Notes: generated from the letters alone by a model not told the origin. A stretch of 64,000 nt of DNA from Burkholderiales bacterium (GCA_026400105.1 JAPLPQ010000030.1:1-64000), one strand, 5' to 3'. Numbered from the stretch's first letter, positions 46,354 to 56,060 are shown. Program-made: numbers and translations.

Positions 46354-47745
46354 TCAGGCAAACAGAGCGGAAAGTTCGCGCCAGCTCTGCTCCATCCCGG
46401 CGCGCTCGTGGATGCTCTGCTGCAGGAAATGCTCGATGCGCTCGTGCATGCGGATCGCCTCGTCGATCAGCGGGTCGCTGCCCGGGCTGTAGGCGCCGAC
46501 GTTGATCAGGTCGCGGTTGCGCTGATAGCCCGACATCAGCTGCTTGAGCCGGCGCGTGCGCTTCTGGTGCGTCTCGTCGGTGATGTTGTGCATGGCCCGG
46601 CTGATCGACTGCTCGATGTCGATCGCCGGATAGTGACCGGCCTCGGCCAGCACCCGGTTCAGCACGATATGGCCGTCCAGGATCGCGCGCGCCGAGTCGG
46701 CGATCGGGTCCTGCTGGTCGTCGCCTTCGGTCAGCACGGTATAGAAGGCCGTGATCGAGCCGCCGCCGGCGCGGCCGTTGCCGGCGCGCTCGACCAGCGC
46801 CGGCAGCTTGGCGAACACCGAGGGCGGATAGCCCTTGGTCGCGGGCGGCTCGCCGATCGCCAGCGCGATCTCGCGCTGCGCCATCGCGTAGCGCGTCAGC
46901 GAATCCATGATCAGCAGCACGTTCTTGCCCTGGTCGCGGAAATGCTCGGCGATCAGCGTCGTGTAGGCCGCGCCTTGCAGCCGCAGCAGCGGCGGGTTGT
47001 CGGCCGGCGCTGCCACCACCACCGAGCGCGCCAGGCCTTCCTCGCCCAGGATCTGCTCGATGAATTCCTTGACCTCGCGTCCGCGCTCGCCGATCAGCCC
47101 GACCACGATCACATCGGCCGCGGTGTAGCGCGCCATCATGCCCAGCAGCACGCTCTTGCCCACGCCCGAGCCCGCGAACAGGCCCATGCGCTGGCCGCGG
47201 CCCACGGTCAGCATGCTGTTGATCGCGCGCACGCCGACATCGAGCGTCTGCGAGATCGGCTCGCGCTGCAGCGGGTTCATGGCCCGCGCGTAGAGCGGCG
47301 CCATCACATGGCCCTGCAGCGGTCCGAGCTGGTCGAGCGGCCGGCCAGTGGCGTCGAGCACGCGACCGAGCAGGGCCGCGCCGACGGGCAGGGTGCGGCC
47401 GTCCGAGGTCGGCCGGGCCTGGGCGCGCCGGTCGTGCAGCCGGGGCTGGGACCTGGCCGCGACGGTCGGAATCACCGGGGCGCCCGGCTGCACGCCCTCG
47501 ACATCGCCCAGCGGCATCAGGAACAGGCGCTCCTGCTCGAAGCCCACCACCTCGGCATCGAGCCGAAAGCCGCTCGGCAGCGGCACATGGCAGGGGCTGC
47601 CGACCGGCAGTCGCAGGCCGACCGCCTCCATCACCAGGCCGGCGACGCGTGTCACGCGGCCATAGGCTTGCAGCGGCGCGCAATGCTGCACGCGCTGGCG
47701 GCAATCGAGCAAGTAGCTGTCCCAGCCGGTCGTGCTGGCTGTCAC
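46354..47745 (-). CDS. fliI: Flagellum-specific ATPase FliI
   Basis: A 463-residue hexameric ATPase of the export apparatus. Walker A GSGVGKS is at about residues 192-198. [16 protein letters not shown] and the Walker B region [40 protein letters not shown] follow. I place the start at GTG 47745, which overlaps the fliH stop by four bases; extending to 48051 would only read a shadow of fliH. Confidence 0.96.
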   Translation of the reverse strand: MTASTTGWDSYLLDCRQRVQHCAPLQAYGRVTRVAGLVMEAVGLRLPVGSPCHVPLPSGFRLDAEVVGFEQERLFLMPLGDVEGVQPGAPVIPTVAARSQPRLHDRRAQARPTSDGRTLPVGAALLGRVLDATGRPLDQLGPLQGHVMAPLYARAMNPLQREPISQTLDVGVRAINSMLTVGRGQRMGLFAGSGVGKSVLLGMMARYTAADVIVVGLIGERGREVKEFIEQILGEEGLARSVVVAAPADNPPLLRLQGAAYTTLIAEHFRDQGKNVLLIMDSLTRYAMAQREIALAIGEPPATKGYPPSVFAKLPALVERAGNGRAGGGSITAFYTVLTEGDDQQDPIADSARAILDGHIVLNRVLAEAGHYPAIDIEQSISRAMHNITDETHQKRTRRLKQLMSGYQRNRDLINVGAYSPGSDPLIDEAIRMHERIEHFLQQSIHERAGMEQSWRELSALFA

Positions 47746-48446
47746 GCCGCGGGCTCCAGCCAGGCGCCGTCGCGCCCGAGCGAATGCAGCAGCCGCTGCC
47801 AGCGCGCCGGCAGGCTGGCATCGATCTGCTGGTCGCCGGTCTCGATCAGGCAGCCGCCGCGCGCGAGCTGGACATCGGCCTGCAGCCGCCAGCCGGCCGC
47901 CTGCAGCTCGCTGCCGCGTGCCGACTTGACCAGTTCGAGGTCCTGCGGATGCAGGCGCAGCACCGCCGGCGGGCGCACCAGCGGCAGCTCCTGCAGCGCC
48001 TGGTCGATCACGCCCAGCAGCCGCTCGGGCTGCAGCTCCAGCGTCTGGCACAGCATGGCTTGCGCCATGTCCAGTGCCAGATCGAGCAGCTGCTTGGCCA
48101 GCGCTTCGCGCGCCTGGGTCAGCTCCTGGCCGAACTGCTGTCCGAGCTGGGTCAGCGTCTGCGTCAGCTCCTGCTGCAGCGCCAGGTTGTCGGCCTGTAC
48201 CTGGGCCAGTCCTTCGGCATGGCCTTCGTCGTAGCCGCGCAGCCTACCCTCGCGCAAGCCGGTCTGGTAGCCCTGCTGCTGGCCTTGCTGCAGGCCGGTC
48301 TCGCGCGCGCTGCGCAGCTCGCGCGCGAGCTGCTCGGCGGCGGCGGCAGCCGCGGCGGCCTCATCGACCACCTTGTGCCCGGACTCCTGGGCCAGCGAGG
48401 CCAGCTCCCAGCGCTGGTAGGCCGTCTGCGGCCTGGGATCAGACAT
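47742..48446 (-). CDS. fliH: Flagellar export regulator FliH
   Basis: A 234-residue ATPase regulator. A Gln/Gly-rich stretch with GxxxG-type repeats ([29 protein letters not shown]) is typical of FliH, followed by a C-terminal domain that binds FliI. It overlaps fliG by eight bases and fliI by four. Confidence 0.94.
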   Translation of the reverse strand: MSDPRPQTAYQRWELASLAQESGHKVVDEAAAAAAAAEQLARELRSARETGLQQGQQQGYQTGLREGRLRGYDEGHAEGLAQVQADNLALQQELTQTLTQLGQQFGQELTQAREALAKQLLDLALDMAQAMLCQTLELQPERLLGVIDQALQELPLVRPPAVLRLHPQDLELVKSARGSELQAAGWRLQADVQLARGGCLIETGDQQIDASLPARWQRLLHSLGRDGAWLEPAA

Positions 48447-49431
48447 AGGCGTCGTCCGAGCTGGCCAGCGAGATCTGTCCCTCGTCCGCCAGGCGACGCA
48501 CGATCTGCAGGATCTCCTTTTGCTGCTTTTCCACTTCCGACAGCCGCACCGGGCCCTTGGCCTCCAGGTCCTCGCGCATCATGTCGGCGGCGCGCTGCGA
48601 CATGTTGCGGAAGAACTTCTCCTTCATCTCGTCCTTGGCACCCTTGAGCGCGACGATCAGCGCCTCCGACGGCACCTCGCGCAGGATCAGCTGGATGTCG
48701 CGGTCGCCGATATCCATGATGTTGTCGAACACGAACATCTGGTCCATCACCTGCTGCGCGATCGAGGGGTCGAACTCGCGCAGGTTGGCCATGATCTTGC
48801 TCTCGTTCTCGCCGTTCATGAAGTTCATGATCTCGGCCGTGGTCCGGATGCCGCCCATCGCCTTCTTGCGCAGGTTGTCGTTGCCGGTCAGCAGCTTGGT
48901 CAGCACATCGTTGAGTTCGGTCAAGGCCGCCGGCTGCACGCCCTCGAGCGTCGCAATCCGCAGCACCACGTCGTTGCGCAGCCGCGGCGTCAGCTCGGAC
49001 AGCACCTCGCTCGCGTGGTAGCGCTCGAGGTGGACCAGGATGGTGGCGATGATCTGCGGATGCTCCTGCCGGATCAGGTCGGCCACCGACTTGCCGTCCA
49101 TCCATTTGAGGCTCTCGATGCCGCTGGCGTCGCGCGTGACCAGGATCCGGTTGATCAGCGAAGCGGCCTTGTCGTCGCCCAGCGCCTTGGTCAGCACGCT
49201 GCGGATGTACTCGTCCGAGTCGATGCCGAATTCGGTGTTGTGCTGGGTCTTTTGCATGAACTCGTGCAGCACCGCCTCGAGCGTCTGGCCCGACACCGCC
49301 TTCATGGTCGACATCGCCGTGCCGAGCTTCTGCACCTCGCGCGGTTCGAGGTATTTCATGACTTCGGCCGCCTCGTCCTGGCCCAGAGCCAGCATCAGCA
49401 CCGCCGCCTTGTGTACGCCGTCTTCACTCAT
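48439..49431 (-). CDS. fliG: Flagellar motor switch protein FliG
   Basis: A 330-residue torque-ring protein. The EHPQ motif (IRQEHPQIIATILVHL) is in the middle domain, and the C-terminal domain has FVFDNIMDIGDRDIQLILREVPSEALIVALKGA with the charged residues that meet MotA. It overlaps fliF and fliH by eight bases each. Confidence 0.97.
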   Translation of the reverse strand: MSEDGVHKAAVLMLALGQDEAAEVMKYLEPREVQKLGTAMSTMKAVSGQTLEAVLHEFMQKTQHNTEFGIDSDEYIRSVLTKALGDDKAASLINRILVTRDASGIESLKWMDGKSVADLIRQEHPQIIATILVHLERYHASEVLSELTPRLRNDVVLRIATLEGVQPAALTELNDVLTKLLTGNDNLRKKAMGGIRTTAEIMNFMNGENESKIMANLREFDPSIAQQVMDQMFVFDNIMDIGDRDIQLILREVPSEALIVALKGAKDEMKEKFFRNMSQRAADMMREDLEAKGPVRLSEVEKQQKEILQIVRRLADEGQISLASSDDAYV

Positions 49432-51154
49432 TGCCGTTCACCCAGTTCTTGACCACGTTGGCGACCACCTTGGGCTCTTGCAGCGCCATCTGCTTGGCCG
49501 CCTGCAGGTTGTCCTGGTAGCTGCTGATCCTCAGACCGTTTGGCGGGGCTGCTGCTGCTGCCGTACCGGGCGCCGCCGCTGTTGCCGGCGTCTCGCCCGG
49601 TTTGGACTCTGCCTTGGTTTCCTGGGACTCCTGGGCCTCTTGCTTGAGCTTTTGTTGCGCTTCCTGTTCGGCCTTGAGCTCGGCCATGCGCTTGGCTTCT
49701 TCTTCCTTGGCCTTGTTGCCGGGCAGCATCCTGATCATCGGTCGCAGCACCGAGAAATACAGGTACAGCAGCACCGCCGTCGTCAGCAGATATTGCGCCG
49801 CCGTCTTGGCATTGTCCAGCGTGGCATAGGGTTGCCAGAACGGCTGCTCGGGAATCACCTCGCGCGGGGCCTCGGCAAACGGGCTGTTGACCACGTTGAG
49901 CGAGTCGCCGCGCTCGGCATTGAAGCCCATCGCCTCTTTGACCAGGTCGGTGATCTGCTGCTGTTCCTGCTCGGTCAGCGCGCGCAGGCTGACCTTGCCC
50001 TCGGCATCGACGACGCGCTTGTGGTTGACCACCACCGCCACCGTCAGGCGCTTGATGCCGCCCATCGGTTGCTGCACATAGCGCACGGTCTTGTCGACCT
50101 CGTAGTTGGTCGTGCTGCCTTTTTGCGTGTTGCCGCTGGCGGCGGCCTGGCCCGGGGGGGTCTCGGTCGGTGCGCCGGAGGCTTCGGCGCCGGGCTGGTT
50201 GGACGCAGCGCCGACCAGGCCCGCTGCCGGCTTGGCCTCGCTGTTGCTCTCGTTCTTGCTCTGGCTGCGGATCGCCGCCGCCTCGGGCGGGCTGTTGGGA
50301 CGGAAGGTCTCGGCCGCCTGTTCGCTGCGCGAGAAATCCACCTCGGCGGTGGCCTCGGCGCGCACATTGCCGCCGCCCACCATCGGGGTCAGGATCGACT
50401 CGATGCGTTTGACGATGCCGTCCTGCAGGTCCATCACATACTTGACCTGGGCCGGGTCGAGCCGGTTCGCGTCGGCCTGGCGGTCGGGGTCGGACAGCAG
50501 GCTGCCGTTCTGGTCCACCACCGTCACGTTCTTGGCGGTCAGCTCGGGCACGCTGCTCGAGATCAGGTGCACGATGGCCGACACCTGTTGCGCGTCGAGC
50601 GTGCGGCCCGGATGCAGGTTGACCAGCACCGAGGCGGTCGGCTGCTGGCGCTCGCGCACGAACACCGACGGCTTGGGGATGGCCAGGTGCACGCGCGCGG
50701 CCTGCACCACGCCGATCGAGTTGATCGAGCGTGCCAGCTCGCCCTCGAGCGCGCGCTGGAAGTTGACCTGTTCGAGGAATTGCGACGAGCCCAGCTTCTG
50801 GTTCTCCATCAGCTCGAAGCCGACGTTGCCGCCCTTGGGCAGACCCTGCGCCGCCAGCTTGAGCCGCGCGTCATGCACCTGTTCGGCCGGCACCAGGATC
50901 GCGCCACCCCCCTCGGCGAAGCGGTAGGGCACGTTGAGCGTTTGCAAGGCGGCAATCATCGCGCCGCCGTCGCGGTCCGAGAAATTGCTGACCAGCACCC
51001 GGTACTCGGGTTTCTGGTTCCACATCCAGATCGAGGCCATGATGCTGATCACCAGCGCCATGCCGGCTCCGAGCGCCAGGTAGCGGCCCTGCGGACTCTG
51101 GAAAAAGGCCGTCAGCGCGCTGGGCTTGGGCGCGGTCTCAACTGCAGTGGCCAT
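49424..51154 (-). CDS. fliF: Flagellar MS-ring protein FliF
   Basis: A 576-residue ring protein with two membrane helices (about residues 25-45 and 455-475). The YscJ-like domain has YRVLVSNFSDRDGGAMIAALQTLNVPYRF and the adjoining LPKGGNVGFELME. A long low-complexity loop lies around residues 300-350. The C-terminal tail binds FliG. The ATG at 51154 is preferred over a TTG at 51169. First gene of the fliF-fliR run. Confidence 0.96.
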   Translation of the reverse strand: MATAVETAPKPSALTAFFQSPQGRYLALGAGMALVISIMASIWMWNQKPEYRVLVSNFSDRDGGAMIAALQTLNVPYRFAEGGGAILVPAEQVHDARLKLAAQGLPKGGNVGFELMENQKLGSSQFLEQVNFQRALEGELARSINSIGVVQAARVHLAIPKPSVFVRERQQPTASVLVNLHPGRTLDAQQVSAIVHLISSSVPELTAKNVTVVDQNGSLLSDPDRQADANRLDPAQVKYVMDLQDGIVKRIESILTPMVGGGNVRAEATAEVDFSRSEQAAETFRPNSPPEAAAIRSQSKNESNSEAKPAAGLVGAASNQPGAEASGAPTETPPGQAAASGNTQKGSTTNYEVDKTVRYVQQPMGGIKRLTVAVVVNHKRVVDAEGKVSLRALTEQEQQQITDLVKEAMGFNAERGDSLNVVNSPFAEAPREVIPEQPFWQPYATLDNAKTAAQYLLTTAVLLYLYFSVLRPMIRMLPGNKAKEEEAKRMAELKAEQEAQQKLKQEAQESQETKAESKPGETPATAAAPGTAAAAAPPNGLRISSYQDNLQAAKQMALQEPKVVANVVKNWVNGNE

Positions 51155-51402
51155 GGCGATCTGCCGCAACGGGGCGGCCAGGAGGAGTCAGAGGGGAGTA
51201 AGGCACGTGCAGTCAGGGCATTCAGGGTCGAGGCAAGGTCGGAGCAAGGCTAAGCTGAAGATATTGTCGTGGTTTTTCAAGCGCTTATTTGCGCGAACAG
51301 ATTGGTAAAACAACCCCTGCTTGACCCGGGCTTCTGTACCGGCCTGTGTTACCTTTACGGCATGGACGCCAGACTTGCGGCGCTTGCCGCCCACCAAACA
51401 CC
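51155..51402. promoter_or_regulatory. Divergent promoter region fliF/fliE
   Basis: This 248-base gap between fliF (minus) and fliE (plus) contains a more AT-rich part (about 51250-51325) and should carry FlhDC-dependent promoters for both. No sigma-28 or sigma-54 element is recognised. Confidence 0.5.
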
Positions 51403-51762
51403 ATGATCGCCATCGACAGCGGCCAGATTGCTGCCATGACCGCGCAGCTGCGCGCTGCCGTTGCGCGCGTGCAGGCGCCGCAGGAAGCCGCCGGCCCCAT
51501 TGCCGCTGCGGCGGTCGGCGGTGCCGGTCAGGTCGAGAAGCCTGATTTCGCCAAGGCCTTCAAGGCCCAGCTCGATCAGGTCAACGCCCTGCAGCAGACC
51601 TCCGACCAGCTCGGCAAGCGCTTTGCGCTCGGCGACGACAGCGTGCATCTGTCCGACCTGATGGTCGCGAGCCAGAAGGCCGGCATCGCGGTCCAGGCCA
51701 CGGTACAGGTGCGCAACAAGCTGGTGTCGGCCTACCAGGACATCATGAACATGCAGGTCTGA
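51403..51762 (+). CDS. fliE: Hook-basal body complex protein FliE
   Basis: A 119-residue protein that joins the MS ring to the rod. The C-terminal DSVHLSDLMVASQKAGIAVQATVQVRNKLVSAYQDIMNM is the family signature. The ATG at 51403 is chosen because the in-frame sequence before it is not conserved. It is the only plus-strand gene in this part and diverges from fliF, a common arrangement. Confidence 0.95.
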   Translation: MIAIDSGQIAAMTAQLRAAVARVQAPQEAAGPIAAAAVGGAGQVEKPDFAKAFKAQLDQVNALQQTSDQLGKRFALGDDSVHLSDLMVASQKAGIAVQATVQVRNKLVSAYQDIMNMQV

Positions 51763-51774
51763 GCGCGGCGCTGT

Positions 51775-51794
51775 CCAGCCCTCGGTCGGGCTGG
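51775..51794. terminator. Hairpin between convergent fliE and flhB-like gene
   Basis: CCAGCCC (51775-51781), loop of six, GGGCTGG (51788-51794), between the stops of the two convergent genes. No T-run is seen, so the role is only likely. Confidence 0.45.
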
Positions 51795-51808
51795 TCCGGG
51801 CTGGCGGC

Positions 51809-52111
51809 TCAGCCCTTGGTCTTGGCCGCCGGTTTTTTCGAGGGTGGCAGCGCCGCCTCGATCCGGTACAGCCAGGCCAGCAGCTCGGCCACCACCCGGT
51901 ACAGTTGGGGTGGCACCTCGCGGTCGAGCTCGACCTCACTCAGCAGCGCGACCAGTTCGCGCGACTCGTGCACATAGACCCCATGCTTGCGCGCCAGTGC
52001 GACGATGTTGTCGGCCACGGCCCCCTTGCCCGTGGCCACGACCTTGGGCGCCTTGCCGCCCTGGTAGGCCAGGGCGACCGCCTGGCGCATGGCCTCAGGT
52101 TTGCGGCTCAT
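51809..52111 (-). CDS. Orphan FlhB C-terminal domain protein (EscU/YscU/HrcU-type)
   Basis: A 100-residue protein that matches only the cytoplasmic domain of FlhB after its cleavage site: AVALAYQGGKAPKVVATGKGAVADNIVALARKHGVYVHESRELVALL, then LDREVPPQLYRVVAELLAWLY. The NPTH loop and all membrane helices are absent. In full-length FlhB here the same part reads YAVALQYPEQGNHAPKVVAKG. Similar stand-alone FlhB-C proteins in other bacteria can partly replace the FlhB C-domain. It overlaps the upstream FliK-like gene by 17 bases. Confidence 0.88.
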   Translation of the reverse strand: MSRKPEAMRQAVALAYQGGKAPKVVATGKGAVADNIVALARKHGVYVHESRELVALLSEVELDREVPPQLYRVVAELLAWLYRIEAALPPSKKPAAKTKG

Positions 52112-53114
52112 TGGGTACTACCGCACCGGATTCCACCGCGTCAGGTTGCACTGCCTCGCGCTGGACCAGGAAGCCGCCCAGCACCGTGCCGGCGGCCGCC
52201 AGCGCATCGTCGAGCCGGCTCTGGTCGGCCTGCAGTGCGGCGGCGGCGGCCTCATCCATGACGCGCAGTCGCACCTGGGCCTGCTCGCCCTGCAGGCGGA
52301 TGGTGGCGTTGACCTGGCCGAGCTGCGGCAGCTCCAGCTTCAACACCGTCTCCCAGGCCGCTGGCTGATCTTGCTCGCGCGGCTGCTGGCTCTGGTCCTG
52401 TTCCCGCACCAGCTCCCACTGCATCGGCTGACCGGGCCAGAGCTCGCCTTGCCAGACCAGGCGGCGTTGTTCCAGCGTGTCGAGCTGCTGCGGCAGCAAT
52501 TGCGCCGCCAGCGCGTCGCCGCCAGGGCGGTTCTGCGGTTCCTGCCTGATCTGGTCCAGCGTGCGTTCGCCGCGGCTCCATTGCTCGAGATGGGACTCGT
52601 AGAACAGCCCGCTGCCCTCGAGCGACTGCTGCAGGTTCTGTGTCAGCTGCGCCACCTCGGCGCCCGGCGCGGCCTGCAGCGGCGCGCTGCCCTGCAACGG
52701 GCGTGCCGGCTGGCCGGGCTCGGTCTGTTGCAGCAGCCGGCCGATCAGCTCGCCGGCTGCACTGAAATGGGTCTGCACCGATCCGTTCTGCCCCAGCAGG
52801 CCCTGCAGGCCAAAAGTCAGCCTGGGCTCGCGTGCCAGCAGCGTCAGCGCCAGCGTGTCGCCAACGGCAAAGCCTGCTGGCAGTTGCAGGCGCAATTCAA
52901 ACGGGCGTGCCGGCGGCGCTTCGTTGCCGAACCGCACCAGCGCGCTGCCGTCACCGAGCGCGGCCTGCACCTTGCCCTGCAGCGTGCGCCCGATCTCGAC
53001 CTGCTCCAGCCGCCCGACGCCATCCTGGCGCGGGTCGGCCACCACGGTCGTCGCACGCAGGGCGACGACGGCCGGGATCGGGGATGACAGGGCCGAATCT
53101 AGCCGGGGCAGCAT
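52095..53114 (-). CDS. Second FliK-like protein (Flg_hook-type C-domain)
   Basis: A 339-residue protein with a Pro/Gln-rich middle and a C-terminal domain that looks like the FliK/T3S4 core: VLKLELPQLGQVNATIRLQGEQAQVRLRVMDEAAAAALQADQSRLDDALAAAG. It lies between fliT and an orphan FlhB C-domain gene, so the two may act together in export switching, though this is an inference. The true fliK is at 44.6-45.9 kb in its normal place. Function unproven. Confidence 0.75.
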   Translation of the reverse strand: MLPRLDSALSSPIPAVVALRATTVVADPRQDGVGRLEQVEIGRTLQGKVQAALGDGSALVRFGNEAPPARPFELRLQLPAGFAVGDTLALTLLAREPRLTFGLQGLLGQNGSVQTHFSAAGELIGRLLQQTEPGQPARPLQGSAPLQAAPGAEVAQLTQNLQQSLEGSGLFYESHLEQWSRGERTLDQIRQEPQNRPGGDALAAQLLPQQLDTLEQRRLVWQGELWPGQPMQWELVREQDQSQQPREQDQPAAWETVLKLELPQLGQVNATIRLQGEQAQVRLRVMDEAAAAALQADQSRLDDALAAAGTVLGGFLVQREAVQPDAVESGAVVPNEPQT

Positions 53115-53153
53115 GCCGGGTCGGACTTCAGTGGCTCAAGCAGTCCAAGGGAC

Positions 53154-53489
53154 TCAGAAGCCACCGTAGGCTTGCTCGAGCTTGCGCTGCTGGCCGGTGT
53201 TGTGGATCAGGCCTTGCAGCCGCTGCAGCCAGGGCTGCGTGATGTCGCGGATGGCCCGGTCGTCGTCGAGGATCTGGCGCAACATCTGCACCTTGCGCTC
53301 GCGCAGTTCTGCGCTCAGCGACTGCACCGGAGGCTGGCCGCCGCTGCGCAGCAGGCCGACCTCGTGCGCGCAGCGCGATTCCAGCTCGGACAACTGGTCC
53401 CAGTCCGACGCCTGGGCCGCCAGCAGCATCTGGCGCGTCAGGCTCGATACGTTTTCGTAGATGCCCAGCACCTGTTCGGCATTCAGCAT
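53154..53489 (-). CDS. fliT: Flagellar export chaperone FliT
   Basis: A 111-residue helical protein downstream of fliS. YENVSSLTRQMLLAAQASDWDQLSELESR is the FliT pattern. FliT carries FliD to the export gate and, in enterics, binds FlhDC as an anti-activator. Assignment rests on pattern and on the fliD-fliS-fliT order. Confidence 0.88.
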   Translation of the reverse strand: MLNAEQVLGIYENVSSLTRQMLLAAQASDWDQLSELESRCAHEVGLLRSGGQPPVQSLSAELRERKVQMLRQILDDDRAIRDITQPWLQRLQGLIHNTGQQRKLEQAYGGF

Positions 53490-53491
53490 GG

Positions 53492-53953
53492 TCAGGCCTT
53501 CACGCTGGCAAAGACCTGGGCGCTTGCAGCCTGGCCAGTGCCGATTTCGGCGCGTGCCGCCGCCTGCGGGTCGATCGCGTCCCAGGCCGACTTCAGCTGG
53601 CTCAGCAGGCTGTGGACTTCCTGCAGCAAGGCCAGGTCGTTCTTCAAATGGGCCTGCGCCAGCTGCTGCGTCATGTAGCCGTAGAGCGCGTCGAGGTTCT
53701 CTGCCACCTCGCCACCAGCCTTGAGGTTCAGGCTGGCGTGCAGTCCGCTGTCGATGATGCTGATCGCCTTCGAGATCGCCTGGCCCTTTTCCACGATCTG
53801 TCCAGCTTGCATATGGTTTTGCGCCCGCAGGATCGCGATCATCGCGCCCTCGAACAGCATGGCAATCAGCTTGTGCGGGCTGGCCGCCGTCACGCCGGTT
53901 TCCAGTCCCACCCTGGCATAGGCCTTGGCGGCCGATCGGTTCGATCCAAACAT
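53492..53953 (-). CDS. fliS: Flagellin export chaperone FliS
   Basis: A 153-residue four-helix chaperone for flagellin. AYARVGLETGVTAASPHKLIAMLFEGAMIAILRAQNHM is the family signature. Two bases separate it from fliT. Confidence 0.95.
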   Translation of the reverse strand: MFGSNRSAAKAYARVGLETGVTAASPHKLIAMLFEGAMIAILRAQNHMQAGQIVEKGQAISKAISIIDSGLHASLNLKAGGEVAENLDALYGYMTQQLAQAHLKNDLALLQEVHSLLSQLKSAWDAIDPQAAARAEIGTGQAASAQVFASVKA

Positions 53954-53983
53954 GGTGTCTTTGCCTAGCGTTGAAGTTCAGTT

Positions 53984-55987
53984 CTAGTTGGTGGCGCTGT
54001 TGGCCAGAGCCGTCAGCTGGCTGGTCAGATAGGTGCTGGTCGAGTTGATGCTGCTCATCGTCGTGTCGAGCTTGGTGAACTGGTCCTGGTACTGCTGCTG
54101 GATCCGGCTCAGTTTGGCCTCGAGTCTGAGCCTGTCGCTGTCGAGCTTCTTGAGTGAACTGTTGATGCCATCGGTGCGCATCGAGATTGTGCCATTTTCA
54201 CCCAGGAAACTGCTGGCCAATTGATCGAGTTGGTAGGCAAATCCCTGGCTGTATTGCACATTGCCACGGCTGCCAGTGCTGCCATTGCTGACCGAGACCT
54301 TCAAGCCCTCAGCCGCGTTGTCGCTGGCGCCGGTCAGGGTCTGGCCAATGCTGGTCGCGGCCACGCCATTGAGGGTGCCGGTCAGCGCCAGGCCCGTTGT
54401 CGCGCTGCCTGTGCCGCCCAGCAGCAGGCTGGCCGCCGTACCGCCCAGGCTGATGCTGGAGCTGGAGCCAAAACGGTTGGACATCATGCTCAGCACCCCG
54501 CTGGCGTCGGCGCTGATGGTCACGGCCGAGCCGGCCTGGGTGAAGGTCGAATTGCCGTTGATGCGGGTCTGCAGGTCGCTGATCAGGTCGCTGGACGAGG
54601 CATAGCTGCCGTCGCGCAGATTGATGCTGGCGCTCAGGCCGTCGAGCGACACCTGCAGCGCGTTGTTGGGCGCGCCATAGTCCAGGCTGGCTGCGCCTGA
54701 GCCGGTCTGGCTGCCCTGAGTCGCGAGCTGGCTGACCGCCAGCGCATAGCTGCCGGACTGGGTCTTGGCCGTAGAGCCGACATAGCTGACCTGGCTGTCG
54801 CTGCTGCTGCCGCTGGCCGCGAACAGGCCCGGCAGCTGGTCGAACTTGGTGTCGATGACCTTTTGCAGCTGGGTGTTGTCGAGCTTGAGCGTGCCGTCGG
54901 ACTGGTAAGAGACGCCAGCGTCGCTGAGCCGGGTCAGGCTGCTGGCGTCGCCCGTGATGGTGCCGGTAACCACGCCGCGCAGCTGGGTCAGCATGTTGCG
55001 TACCGACGAGTCGCCGTACAGCGCAGCCCCCTTCTTGCTGGTCATGTCGTAGCTCGACAGGCTTTTGAGCGAGCCCGTCAGCTTGTTGTAGCCGTCGACG
55101 AATTCCTGCACATTGGCCTTGACCGCATTGGTGTCGCGCGTCACCGACAGGTTGGTCGGACTGCCGGCGTTGGTCTTCTTGAGTGTCAGCGTGACGCCAG
55201 GAACCACGTCGCTGAAGGTATTGCTGGACTTGCTGATGTCGAGGCCGTCGATCTTGAGGGCGGCGTTCTGCGCCGCCACCGTCTGCGTCAGCGCCTGACT
55301 GCCAGTCGGGTCGTGGTCCAGCAGGCTGCCCAGCGCCGCCTCGCCGCTGACCGAAATCTTCATGCTGCTGGCTTCGCCGGTCTGGCTGTTGCTCAACGCG
55401 AGCCGGTAGGGCGTGGCGCCGCCATCGTTGATGACGCTGGCGGTCACGCCGATGCTGGCGGAATTGATCGCGTCGCGGATGCCGTTGAGCGTGTTGTTGC
55501 TGCTGTCGATCGTGACTTGCTTGCTGCCCGCGCCGTTGCTGGTAAAGGCCGAACCGCTGTACTTGCCATCGGTGCCCAGGGTGCCGCCGCTGATGGTGCC
55601 GAAGTCGAAGGTCAGCGTGCCGGTGCCGATCACCGCCTGGGCATTGAGCTGACCGGCGCTGGCGAGCTTTTGCGACTGCGCCAGCTTGGTGACCTCGATC
55701 GAATAGTCGCCCGGCACCGCGCCCGCACCGCCGCTGGTGCCCAGCACGCTGGTGTCAGCCGCTGTGGCCTTGATGGTCTGCAGGTTCTTCGGGTCGCTGA
55801 GCTTCTTGAGCGTGCTCTGGAACGATGCAATGCCGCTCTGGATGCTGCCGAAGGCGCTCAGCTTGGCGTTGTAGTCGCTCTGCTTGGTCGTCAGCGCAGT
55901 CAGTGGCCTTTGCTCGATCGACATCAGCTGTGACACGATGTTGGTCACGTCCAGGCCCGAGCCTATGCCGGCGGAAGAAAGTCCCAT
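53984..55987 (-). CDS. fliD: Flagellar filament cap protein FliD (HAP2)
   Basis: A 667-residue cap protein, about 200 residues longer than the E. coli one (468). N-terminal GLSSAGIGSGLDVTNIVSQLMSIEQRPL and the C-terminal coiled segment (LDSDRLRLEAKLSRIQQQYQDQFTKLDTTMSSINSTSTYLTSQL) are typical. The extra length is Ser/Thr/Gly-rich outer-domain sequence, with repeated flagellin-hook-IN-like stretches. The ATG at 55987 is chosen from the conserved MGLSS start. First gene of the fliD-fliS-fliT-run, 115 bases after fliC and its terminator. Confidence 0.95.
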   Translation of the reverse strand: MGLSSAGIGSGLDVTNIVSQLMSIEQRPLTALTTKQSDYNAKLSAFGSIQSGIASFQSTLKKLSDPKNLQTIKATAADTSVLGTSGGAGAVPGDYSIEVTKLAQSQKLASAGQLNAQAVIGTGTLTFDFGTISGGTLGTDGKYSGSAFTSNGAGSKQVTIDSSNNTLNGIRDAINSASIGVTASVINDGGATPYRLALSNSQTGEASSMKISVSGEAALGSLLDHDPTGSQALTQTVAAQNAALKIDGLDISKSSNTFSDVVPGVTLTLKKTNAGSPTNLSVTRDTNAVKANVQEFVDGYNKLTGSLKSLSSYDMTSKKGAALYGDSSVRNMLTQLRGVVTGTITGDASSLTRLSDAGVSYQSDGTLKLDNTQLQKVIDTKFDQLPGLFAASGSSSDSQVSYVGSTAKTQSGSYALAVSQLATQGSQTGSGAASLDYGAPNNALQVSLDGLSASINLRDGSYASSSDLISDLQTRINGNSTFTQAGSAVTISADASGVLSMMSNRFGSSSSISLGGTAASLLLGGTGSATTGLALTGTLNGVAATSIGQTLTGASDNAAEGLKVSVSNGSTGSRGNVQYSQGFAYQLDQLASSFLGENGTISMRTDGINSSLKKLDSDRLRLEAKLSRIQQQYQDQFTKLDTTMSSINSTSTYLTSQLTALANSATN

Positions 55988-56027
55988 GGTATTGGCCTCT
56001 TGAAGTCCATCCTGCATTCAACAACAA

Positions 56028-56060
56028 AACCGCGCCAAGGGCCAGGCCCCGGGCGCGGTT
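56028..56060 (-). terminator. Rho-independent terminator after fliC
   Basis: On the minus strand AACCGCGCC (56060-56052) pairs with GGCGCGGTT (56036-56028) in a 9-bp stem, followed by a T-rich tail (TTGTTGTTG), about 40 bases after the fliC stop. The stem and tail are good. Confidence 0.75.

Noticed and set aside
46237-51253. Two long plus-strand open frames opposite fliI/fliH and fliF/fliG
   Set aside because: High-GC shadows of well-conserved flagellar genes, without signal, domain or promoter.
28838-51325. Similar TAAA...CAA.CCCT stretches in the flgA/flgB and fliF/fliE gaps as a possible shared FlhDC-type site
   Set aside because: The spacing between the two halves differs by about six bases, and with only two examples the match is not convincing.
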